Source of the DNA: Theobroma cacao
Taxonomy: Eukaryota > Streptophyta > Magnoliopsida > Malvales > Malvaceae
DNA: 64,000 nt
Assembly (NCBI RefSeq): GCF_000208745.1
Contig: NC_030858.1
Coordinates: 15,038,859 to 15,102,858 of the forward strand
Reading direction: 5' to 3'
Notes under the pieces: generated by a model
The model's database searches: none
What the model saw: only the letters and a program-made list of their open reading frames with translations
What the model was told of the DNA's origin: nothing
Made by a program: the position numbers and the translations under genes
Shown: in pieces, positions 44,366-54,901 of the stretch
Layout: every line of letters begins with the position of its first letter
How positions within the stretch are numbered: the stretch's first letter is position 1

Positions 44366-47295
44366 ACTGCGGCCTTGGGTCTTTTGAGGCTGTGGCTTTG
44401 CTTCGTTGTGCTGCCTTGGTGCAGAAACTGCTGTAGTACCTTATCTTACAACGCGATTTTCTCCTACCTCAAAGCTGATCTGGGAAAAATGGTAAACATG
44501 AACGTTGTAGGTTTGCCTCTCAAATTTCCAAAGATCCAATAATCACATTGATTAAATCTCTGTACCTCGAGTTATGCCAGAATTACTGCATCATGTTCAG
44601 TGGAAATCTGCACTTAGTCTGTAGTGCATAATTCATCACCATTTAACTTTATGCATTTGGAAACCTACAAAAACAAGGACTAAATCAGTATTGGGTTAGA
44701 TTAAGACTTTCAACATGAAAATGAACTAGAATTATTTGAATTGAAATAAGTTATCATGCTTTAAACTAATTAACTAAAAACATAAAAACAATATAAAATC
44801 AACTTAAAACATAAGGACTTGGCTATTTTAACATCCAAAATGTGGCTAAATAACTCTATATAATAGAGTAATTATAACTATCAAAAAAATAATATGCATA
44901 TTACTATTAATTTAATTGTGTATAAATAAATATATGACATTATAAATATAATAAATAACCTTCATACAGCTTTAATGTCAAAGTGTAAAAAATACATTCG
45001 TACATTCTTTTTTTATAGAAAAACATCCATCAATCATCATCCGAGGAAGTGAACTCCTGTTCTTCGTTCTCATCTTCATCATCATCGATATCGTTTTCAT
45101 CTTCTTTGTTTAATTCTTCCTCTATCTAGTCGTATTTTCTTTCAACTTCATCGTCTTCATCATGTTCTTCATTATTTTCAACATCCACAAACATATTAAC
45201 CTTTTCATATTCACCACTAACAAGAATTTTATTATTGTCAAGGTTGATCAAAGTATGATTAAATTGTGAATTAAAGGAAACTTCATCTTCTCAATACACC
45301 CTTTTGTTAAGGTCGATCGTTTTCCCATCACTTTGCTCATTATCTGTAATGGGAAATCGACTTCGAGCTTTCATTTTGAGCATTGCCCACCAATCACATT
45401 GGTCTCTTCTCTTTGATGGAGACGAAGTGTAGTACAATTGAGTTACTTGTTCGGTTAAAACAAAAGGCTCATTGCTAGCAAGAATCGAGTTGTGTCTAAT
45501 TTTGACCAACCCATGAACAAGATAGACTTGAAGACCCTTGTCGATATCAAACCAATGGCATTTGAACAACACGACTTGTTTGTTGACACCAAAGTATTCT
45601 AACTCAACAATATTGACCAACAATTCAAAAATGTCACCATTGTAATCATTATAACAACTTCTGTTGATGTAAACATCACTGTTCTTTGTTTTACGATTAT
45701 GACCATAAATGAAACTTGTATCCATTGATGTAATAATCTTTGAAACACCTTGCCATACGACCAATACTGTGAGACATGTCAACAACATGAAAATCAATTT
45801 GACTCACATGTTGGGCGACTTATGAAAATGTTACATGGCTTTCAATTATTTGAAGTATTAAGTTAAAAAAAATCAAATAGACTTATAAAAGATAACTTAC
45901 ATATTCTTTAAACCAATGATGGAATGATGCGTCTGTTGGGATTCAACCTCACACTCAAACATGAAATTAATCAAGAAATTAAAAAATAACAATGCAACAG
46001 AAACTAAACTAACATTTAATTAGAGAAACAACCGAATCCCATAAGATCAATATTTATGTTTTTCATGTAATTTTCAAATTAATTATGAACATTCATAAGT
46101 TTAAGAGTTACATACCTTGCTCTAGATATTGCAATCAAGAGCCAATTAAATCCAAAAAATGCTTATGGTGAAGCAAGAAACCCTAAGAAGACAATAAGAT
46201 GGTCAAAACCCTGCAACCAAAGTCTTTACTTCTTCACCTTTAGGATTCGTCAAATCTTCAGCCATCGAAGTGTTTGGCCTCTAACAATAATCCACACAAT
46301 AACCGAATAAGACCTTCTCAAAGGTAAGATTTTACTTGTGCTAGCAAGTTTTGTTTCTAAAATAAAAAGACAAAAAATTCTTGCCGAATTCTATTTTTGT
46401 TAGACAAAGAAAATTATTTTTCTTTTCTTATTTTATGCAACGGCTAAGAACTAGTTGGAGGCTTAAAGTTTTAGTTTGCTAACATAACATATTTATATAG
46501 CCAAACTAAGTTGTAACCCTAGATACAACAGTTGTATTTTAATTCAATTAAGTCTTTGTGAGCTTAATTAATTTTTCACTTTATTTTGGTCTATTCCAAT
46601 TAAGTCCAACTTAATAAATTATCCTTATTTAATATCAATCACATCACTTAATGTGTGTGACCCATTAGGCTTTTAACATGTTGGCAATGTGTGACCCATT
46701 AGGCTTCTAACATGTTGGCAATAAATATAAATTCTAGTCAAATATCAATTTGATAATTGATTTATATTTATAAATCATGAGTGGCATCTAGCAATACATC
46801 ATAACCACCCAAATGTTAGAGAGTCAATTAAAGAATTTGACAAAACCTTTTAGTGATAAGTTTTTCAATGCAATACGGTCCTTTCATCAAATATCCTAGA
46901 TATGTCATAAAGCAATGCTCAATGTCTGCTTATAACATTCCATATTAGTTCTCATAATTCATGACTAACATTATGAATTTAGGCAACTAACTTTCTTCAA
47001 ATTCATCATGCTTTGGCCAAAGACTTCATACAGGTTAATCAAGAATCGAGAACAAATGAGATACATCCCCTCATATCACTTGGGGTGATGAATACTTTCT
47101 TGACCACTCATTCACCTTCGCATGTTTCATGGTATACCCAAAAACACCTTGTTCAGGCATTTGGTCACCTCCAGACCCATAAAGATGAAATCAAAGTATG
47201 TCATTCCCTATACAAAATCACCTAGTGTATCAAGTTTGAGGACTAGTTGCACGACTATCACATGAGAACATATTCCATAGATATTTGAGGGAAGT

Positions 47296-47416
47296 TGTCA
47301 CGACCCGGAACCTCCCTCAGGCCCATGACAATTGCCGCGACGTCCCGATTGACACTCATTATCCGGAATGCCAACCGGAACCCCGCAAGGCTTACATATC
47401 AATTTCTTTCCTNACA
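47296..47416 (-). mobile_element. Solo LTR, long-LTR family, copy 3, collapsed in assembly
   Basis: It begins TGTCACGACCCGG, the complement of the family end, and the last three bases before the right TSD are ACA, the complement of the TGT start. The TSD GAAGT is perfect (47291-47295, 47417-47421). A full copy is about 3.1 kb, yet only 121 bp including one n (47413) is present. The n most likely stands for an unresolved interior. Confidence 0.85.
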
Positions 47417-47616
47417 GAAGTACCAAAGGGAGTTCTCATAGCAGGTCATATTCAGTGAACTTGTTCTTTAATAAGCACCCACATGTTATTCTCAAGTATC
47501 CCATATACTTTAATCTATGAGATCGATTAATTACTTCTCAAGTAAGGAGGCTTAACATGTACCAGTGTTTAAGCATTGTCAATGCCCTGTCTTGACAATA
47601 CAATGACTAGGAACAA

Positions 47617-50600
47617 TGTCACGACTCGAAAGTCCCCATCGGGCCCGTGACAACCGCCGCGAGGCCTCGACAGACATTCTTCACCCCGAATGCCGATTGA
47701 AACCCCGCAAGGCTTAGCATCAACTTCCGCATCTCCCCGGTGAGCAAAAGTTATTAAATCAAGCATTTCAAAAAAATCATAAGTCATTTTTAAATAAGAA
47801 CAATAAAATATTATTTTCTGGCTCACAGGGGTATTTTCGTAATTTTTCGTCAAAAATCTCAAAACTTGCTAAAAATGTAGTAGGTAAGCAGAAAATATAT
47901 ATTTAATGATTTAAAAACAAATTAAGTATCTAAAACGTTCATTTGAAAGCAAATTGTTGACAACTAGCACTATTTAAAAATAATAAATAAAATATTCTAT
48001 TTTCTTATAAAATAAATTTTTATAGAAATATTCGTAAATAATTTTTCGCACATGAAAGTAAAGTAAAAATTGTATGAATAGAAATACAGATACCCAAAAT
48101 ATAAGTTTTGATCTGCAATGACACGTGGGCTCTAATTGACCAAGAGGATGTAAGACTGTGAACTCTTACTTTCTATAATGCAGTTCTGAGCTTAGTTCTC
48201 GTCCTACTCGACTATCTACAAACTGTCCTGAGCCTGAAAAATGTATAGGAAGAAGGGGTGAGATTTTATAATCCCAGTGAGTAAACAGATACCATCTAAA
48301 GTATCTAAAGTCGAGTAAATGGAGACAATTAAAATAAATCATCATACCGTAATTTCATTACCTTTCAGCTCATTTCAACCAAATAAAATCAATCCATATA
48401 AATCAAGTAATCAACTTGGCTTATGAATTTCTTAAAACTTTGGCTCGTGCCAAAACTCATACTCGGTGATACCTTACGCAGGGCATCCAACCGAGTCCGC
48501 CAAGGCTGTTAAAATTTTGTATACACTTAAAATATATTTTTAGTTTGAGAAAAATACAGTCGTTCCTTAGCGTTGGCTGAGTTCTCCTTCACGTGGTGGT
48601 TTGGCGTGAAGTGAACCCTAAGCTTTACCCCAGGAGATACCCTACGCGCCTCTTCATTCGAGGTAATAATATAATGGAGTTTACCGTGCCCCTCTAATAG
48701 GCTAGTCCACGGAACCTCCTCTGCAGTAAATAATTAATATATAATCCACCAATCAATAAAATTCATTCTAGCATGACATGGTAATTTATCGCAACCTAGC
48801 CTCTCAAGGCTGAATACACAGTATAAATAATTCTAACACCAAAATCAGTTTAGCCATTCATGCTCATTTATTATCATAAGCCATTCAATTCAAAACCATA
48901 AATTTGCAACACAAACTAGCAGTCTCCAATTACTCTATTTTCAAAACCAATATTTGATTTTTCAGAAAATTTATAAAATCATTTTATAAAATTACAATTT
49001 CTCTTAAAACATAGCAATTTACCATTTAAACCCATTTTCCATGAAATCACATAGTTGTATAAAACTACTCTAGATAATTAAGATGATAATAAGTTCACTC
49101 ACAGTATTAGGAGTAGAAATACTCCTATCTTCCACCCTCGGGTGCAGTCTCTTACCCAAAACAATTGACTCACCACCTATCCATAATCTATGACACAAAA
49201 TTCAATAAATTGTGTCAATTTATCATAAATTATTTCAGGCTCTTATCCATGCGTATGCACTAGATAGGATTTGAAATGTTTAAACAATCGCTTAATTGCA
49301 GTGTCTAACCTAACTCGCCTATACACGGTGTAAAGTCCTAAAATCCCCAATTCGACTCCAATTCCATCCATTTCAATTTCAATTATCCAATTATATCCAC
49401 AATACCTCAATGACTGTGAATTTGGTCCAATTTATCAGTCCGGACTATAAATTACGCTTTTACCCCTAGTGGGTAAAAATTTCAATTTATTGCACCGAAA
49501 ATTCCCATTTAATTTCCAACCTCATAATTCATCATTTTTCCACCCAATTCTCTTAAAATAAAGTCAACCTCATCCTCACATACCATTGGCTAGATTCGGC
49601 CTAGAGAAATTCATGGAGAAGATAAATATTTTTCTTGTTGTTTTACTCATAAACATGCTAAACTAACACTAAACACTAACATAGCTCAAAATCAAATTTA
49701 TCTAACAACTTTCTCTCTCTAAACCCATATGACCAGAATTCAAATCATCCTCAAATCACATGATTCAACCATGAAAAATGATGGAAAATGCATGGGAAAG
49801 GTAAAGCACAAGACAAATTTAAGAAATGTTACCTTTTTTCACTTGATTTTTGAATTTCCACCTATTTTCCCTTTAAATTTCTTAGCTAGGGTTTTATTTT
49901 CTCCTTTCTCTCTCTTGTTTCTTGCTTGGCCGAATGTTGAAGAAGAAGAATGGGTGGGCTGATTTTTTTATGCCTTTTTTATTGTTTAATGAAATAATAT
50001 TATTTTATTCATATTTTAAATATTTTATTAATTCATTTTTTTTTCTAGCCATCCATTTGTCCTACTTTTTCCACCATGCATTCCCTTTGACTTATCCAAG
50101 TCTTAAGTGAAATTTCCAGATTTTTCCAAAGTTTTGGTGGAGCAAAATTTTCAAAATTACACTTTTACCCCCGAACTTTTCAAAAATTACATTTTTGCCC
50201 CAAAAATTGAAAATTTGCCATAATGCATAATTTTCACTCCTCATACTCATTTCACACTCCAAATAATTAAATTTGATCAAAATCCTTTTAAAAATTAAAT
50301 TTTTGATTCCGAGTGGTAAAATTACCATTTTACCCTTTTACTCTAAATTATACCGAAATTAAAATTTTTCACTTCTAAACCTCAAATCTTACTCCAATAA
50401 GTCAAATGGGGCCAAAAATCTTTTCTAAAAATTATCATTTTGTCCTCAGGTGGCAAATGACCATTTTGCCCCTAGATAGCGAAAATTTCGATTTGACTCC
50501 AAATTGATCATCGAACTCCGAATTGCCATATTAAACCATTCTGGGACATTAAAATTCTTAATTTCATTGTAAATTCTCTATTTGATCTAGTTCGAGGTTG

Positions 50601-51091
50601 AAATCAACTTTGTTGTACCTCTAGGTACAATACCGACTTTTGTAAATTTTTCGGGACTCTCCTAGCATGCAAACATGCTATCCATCACGTGTATGTCATG
50701 ATAAATATTTTTATAGAGTCGGGCTTGTCATCTTCTCCCCCACTTGAATCAATCATATGATCTTTCTTCTTGATTGACTTTGACATCCGGCTAAATATTA
50801 ATATTTTAATATTATTTTATTAATAAAATATTATTTTATTCTAAAAATTTTATCTTGTCTCCTTGGTACCCAAAATACCTTATTATGCCTCACTTGACTT
50901 CCAAATCGCCTTTTATCTCACAAATTCTCCTCTGATAAAATTATTATTATTTTATTATTATTTTCTCACTTTCAGAATATTTTATCCTAAACTACTCCTT
51001 TCGTCTTATATCACTTTTAAACATTTTAATTGACCTCAATTTGCATTCGATCAACTTTGTTTATCACCATATCAAAGTATGGGGTATTTCA
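47617..51091 (-). mobile_element. Solo LTR, long-LTR family, copy 4, with extended 5' end
   Basis: On the + strand it begins TGTCACGACTCG and ends GGGGTATTTCA, with a perfect TSD AACAA (47612-47616, 51092-51096). Read on the - strand the LTR begins TGAAATACCCCATAC. Only after 361 bp does it reach AAGTGGGGGAGAAGA followed by TGACAAGCCCGAC, which is the start of copies 1 and 2. So this copy has an additional 5' segment (50731-51091) containing a polypurine-like tract, for a total of 3475 bp. Confidence 0.92.
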
Positions 51092-52725
51092 AACAATTTT
51101 AGGAACATGGCTTTGATGTATAGTGATCTCATAATTGTAACAATATTACAATTCTCTTGTAAGGCCTTTAAGTTCCATGGGCTTCATCTAATTAGTACTT
51201 AATAACTCCTTATTACTACACTAACATGAAGGAAAACCTTTATCACTTATAATTATACGATTAAGTATGCATTAAATGACAATATATATTCCTTGACCAA
51301 TCCAACTAGCTCAAGGGCATATACCAACAGCGTCACGGGCTTTTTCCAATTCGTTCTTAGAAATACCATACTATTCTTTATTAACCATATTGTCAAACAT
51401 CCTAAAGATGGGAGGAACATAAATCACGAATTAATACCATTCTTTGTTTTCAATTTTCTAAATTATTGGTTAAACTTATACTAATTCAATGTATGGTAAT
51501 ATCTCCTTGCATTTCATTAGTACATATGGTTCAGCAACATAGAACTCATCCTCTTTTAGGTATTGATACTTCTTGAATTAACCTAAAAGTTAACCAAGAT
51601 AGGTGAAAATCAATAGACGATTGGCTACATCAACCTCTCCACCATCATCATTCCGTGGGACTTGATTCATTCCTATTGGGATTGTAGGTTCGAAGTTCAT
51701 CAAATAAAACAATGATATTTCATTGATGATATATGATATATGCTTCACAAATGGATCTTTCCATGGATGGTTAACTTTTTAACTTTTTTTCCAAATGATG
51801 TAAAAACCTTAAGATCAAAGTTCGTTTTCAAATTCTAATTGTCAAATTAATTTAAATGTTAATTACATGTGTGGCTTGCAATACCTCTCAAATGGATACA
51901 TCCATCGATAATGGACCGATCTTCCAACCTTAGTTTCATATGGCAAGTGGATTGGCAAATGCTCCATTTATTCGAAAAAATTCGAAGGGAAAAATCTTTT
52001 CTTATATGCATATAACTTCCACAATTTTTCCTTCCCATGCATTGATATGATCAACATGCAATTTAACAGCACATAAATCATGAAAGAAATGTGAGATCTC
52101 AACAATTGTGCTTCAAATAGCATGAGGAACCATATCCCGCAAGGCAATTCGGAGCAAACATTTCATTAAAACAAGACAATCATAACTTTTTATCCAATTA
52201 AATTTACATTCTTGCTTATTCACACACTTTGCTATGTTAGATGCGAAATCATCTAGTAATCATAATAGTTTCACCTAAGCACACACAACTTTTCGTTGCT
52301 TTTTAGTCAAAGTGTATAAGGCTTTTGATTTAAAACATTTACCATAAATTGCAATTAAGTGAGATTTCGATTGCCTGCAACACATTTCCAAATCACGACA
52401 AACCTTGATATTGTTTTTCGTCTTTCTCGGAACATCCATCATCGTGTTGAATATATTGTCAAATACGTTATGCTCAATATTCATCACATCGAAGTTGTGA
52501 CTAATGAGATTTGTCTACCAATGAAGTAACTCTCAAAATATGTTTTTCTTAACCTAACTATGGGTTTGATTGAAACCCGGCAACTTCTAGCCACCCATTT
52601 TTGTCCTACATGTGATATTTGGAATTGACTCCAATCATTCTAAGATGTTATCACTGAATAACTAAGGAATTGAAAGGTCCCATTCAACACATTTCTTAAA
52701 TTTAACTTTTTGGTGACGAAAATGA

Positions 52726-54066
52726 TATTGGTCCCAAAGAGAGTGCTAGAAGGGGGTGAATAGCATTTTTGAAAAAACAAAAAATTATTTTCAAGTTAAA
52801 AGCTAATTGAGGGAATTTGATAATGGAAATTTAAAGCTTGTTGGAAGAGTGATTTAAGAGTTAAGAATACAAGGAAAATAAGAGAAAGTAGACAAAGCAT
52901 AATGATTTATAATGGTTCGGTCCCATTACCTTGATCTCCCAATCAAGGATTTTCAAACCAATTCACTAAAATCAATGGAATTCTCAAGCTTCCACCAAGC
53001 TTTTACAAGGGTTTTTTAGTGGCTCAGCCACAACTTTTAATCGTGGTTTTTCACGAGATCAACCAAAATCCAAAACTAACTTTTCTAAGGCTAAGTTAGA
53101 ACCTACAACAACAACCAAGCTAACCCAGGCTTGATCTAGCCTTAAAAGTGTCTCTCACACTCTAAGTAAACAAGAAATAGAGAAAAGATAAAGTACAATT
53201 AATCACCTAGCTGATCTAAGATGTACTAAGTGAAGCTCAAACACTTTTTCAAAGGATGGGAGTGAAATACAAGTGTAAAGATAAGGTTTTTGGTCTTTTA
53301 AGCTCAAAATCACTTTGGATGGCTTCTCTCTATTATTTTTCACTATTAGAGAGGCCTAAATACTTGAAAAATCACTTTTGGCCATTGGAGACAGAAACTA
53401 TCTGTTTCTAGCTGTTATTTTGTCCTTTTGTGCTTAAATTCAAATGTACAGACAGTGCTTCATTAATCGGTTAAAGATAGACTTTAACCAATTAAGCCTT
53501 GGTTGACTTGCACATTGCTTCTCTATGTTATCCAATTAATAGCAGCTTTAACTAATTAATAACTTTATGTTTTCAAGCACTTTTCAAGCTCTGTTTTTGA
53601 CTAGCCTCTTTCCAACTGATTAAAGCTCCCTTTAACTGATTAAAGCTTTTCTCCATTCATCCTTAACAAATTAAAATGGGCTCCAACCAATTAAGAATTC
53701 TTTAACTTTAAATCTCTTGGTTTGACGCCTTGGACGGTCATCAATATTTTGAATTTCAATTTTGGTGCTTCTTGACACTTTAACTTTCACCTTTAACCAG
53801 TTAACTTCTTTCCTTTAACTGATTCAAAGGTTTTTGTCTTGCATCCAGCACCCACTTAACTGATTAAACATTGTGTTAACCAGTTAAGACCTTTCTTTGC
53901 TTGTTTAACCAATTAACCCATCTTGCAACTGAACAACCATCTTGACTTGCTTTCAAATACAAAATATATTAATGAATTTAAGTTTTCTTATGCACACATA
54001 AATAATATTAATAGACACTAATGAATGTGAATGTTTTGTTATCATCAAAAACACATAAAGTCAACA
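52726..54066 (-). repeat. 3' LTR of the copia-type element
   Basis: It starts TATTGGTCCCAAAGAG on the + strand (a G-to-A variant of TGTTGGTCCC) and ends ATAAAGTCAACA. On the - strand it therefore begins TGTTGACTTTATGTG. The 1341-bp copy contains repeated TTAACCGATTAA/TTAACTGATTAAAG-type words at about 53460-53920. The copy at 62667 shares it up to 63566. Confidence 0.85.
53460..53925. repeat. Dispersed AACTGATTAA-type motif array in the LTR
   Basis: Variants of CTTTAACTGATTAA / TTAACCAATTAA occur at least ten times over about 460 bp at irregular spacing. They are separated by Cys/Leu-codon-like pyrimidine-rich words such as TTGACTTGC. The second LTR holds the same array up to its truncation. 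Confidence 0.75.
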
Positions 54067-54082
54067 TTCTCTCTCTCTTATT
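54067..54082 (-). promoter_or_regulatory. Polypurine tract of the copia-type element
   Basis: The - strand run TAAGAGAGAGAGAA directly precedes the LTR start TGTTGACTTTATG. A second purine tract (rc of TTCTCCCCCTAAAC and CCTTCTCCCCTTTTTG, 54728-54783) lies about 650 bp upstream, a position typical for SIRE-type copia elements. Confidence 0.75.
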
Positions 54083-54901
54083 TTTAATGATGACAAAACA
54101 TTTCTAGATTAAGAGTGCAATGTCTATGTTTAATATGAATATTTCAAATCTTTATGCATAATGAGGATTGCTCACCCTTAGTTAATGCATCTGGTTTTCC
54201 TTAAAGATTTGCAATAAAATATTTATAATATCTATAGTAGTTAGACAAGATATATTGAATATCCATAATAGCTAGCACATAATATTCAGCAAAACCATAA
54301 CTAAGCATCACACACATAAATTAAACATAAAGACTTGTCAAACTATATTTAACTTAGTCTTTCTTCTCTCTTTTTTTGTCATCATTAAATAAGATATTCA
54401 AAACTCACTCTTACTGAGTGCATCTAGATTTTCCTTCAATCTTTAAATCAAACTTTAATGAATGGGAATCATAAGCACTCATACACCTAATTCATGCAAG
54501 CTTTAGATATAGTTCAATAACTTAAAGAGTCAAGCTTGTAATTATGTAAGAACAAATGTATGGAAGTTAAATCATTTCAAGAACTTGTCAAGGATCACTC
54601 AAATAATGTTCAAGCAAATCTGATCATTTTGTCATAATCAAAACTATAATAATTTTAATGCTAACAATCTCCTTCTTTTTTATATGACAAAAATATGAGC
54701 ATAATTTGCATTTGAAATGATTTTAAATTCTCCCCCTAAACATATGCATAAAATTAAATTTACTCATAAACCTTCTCCCCTTTTTGTTATATCAAAAAGG
54801 TTAAAAATTGATAGTATTAAATACTTAAGCGCAAGAAATAACTGTTAGTTAAAATCATCAAGAATATAAGCATTAAAACCATGAATATGTAACCATAAAG
54901 C

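Larger units (their letters stand above)
40322..44883 (-). mobile_element. Athila-like solo LTR (- strand), with a nested LTR
   Basis: It reads TGTTGTCAATTTTG on the + strand, the complement of the CAAAATTGACAACA end of the TGATAA LTR family, and ends ATAACTATCA, complementary to the family start. Removing the nested copy (41474-44365 plus TSD) leaves about 1.66 kb, close to the 1.55 kb of the copies at 15108 and 27985. The flanks GAACT and AAAAA do not match, so the TSD is lost or the outer end is misplaced by a few bases. Confidence 0.78.
45934..51329. mobile_element. Copia-type solo LTR in the CACTA transposase, with two nested LTRs
   Basis: It starts TGTTGGGATTC and ends ATATACCAACA, so the ends carry the TGTTGG/CCAACA inverted repeat. 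The TSD GCGTC is perfect (45929-45933, 51330-51334). The transposase reading frame is continuous across the site. Without the nested LTRs it is about 1.79 kb. No PBS or coding sequence is visible, so a solo LTR is the best reading. The orientation is not determined. Confidence 0.88.
13581..52725 (-). mobile_element. CACTA (En/Spm) element scaffold, shattered by nested insertions
   Basis: The end at 13581 starts CACTACAAAAAACAGGGC, the diagnostic CACTA terminus, followed by CGGTAAT-type subterminal repeats. Two genes run toward it on the - strand: a TNP2-type transposase (45030-52725) and a transposase_24-type second gene (14364-17470). That is the usual pairing in plant CACTA elements. Removing the inserted LTR elements leaves about 4.9 kb, with the two genes roughly 200 bp apart, which supports a single original element. 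The other terminus (ending ...GTAGTG) is not present before 52725, where a copia element cuts the transposase, so it should lie beyond the window. The 3-bp TSD cannot be checked for the same reason. Confidence 0.85.
45030..52725 (-). pseudogene. CACTA TNP2-type transposase, split by LTR insertions
   Basis: On the - strand from the right: LHWxTNLISHNFDV near 52540-52490, then MNIEHNVFDNIFNTMMDVP and CYTLSKK-like ALYTLTKKQRK (52487-52275), the DUF4218-side region of plant CACTA transposases. Then GMNQVPRNDDGGEVDVANR (about 51680-51620), EDEFYVAE-like, and NELEKARDASFHHWFKEYV, which spans the LTR insertion site at 51330/45933. Next, ELLVNIVELEYFGVNKQVVL, FKCHWFDI and SNEPFVLTEQVTQLYY (45797-45291) form the DUF4216 domain. 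The protein ends in a long acidic tail of Glu/Asp with a stop at 45030-45032. The N-terminal part with the catalytic core is missing beyond the copia insertion at 52726. In-frame stops are present. Confidence 0.85.

Noticed and set aside
45030..45290. Acidic host protein (Asp/Glu-rich)
   Set aside because: It is continuous with the CACTA TNP2 DUF4216 region just upstream on the same strand, so it is the tail of the transposase.
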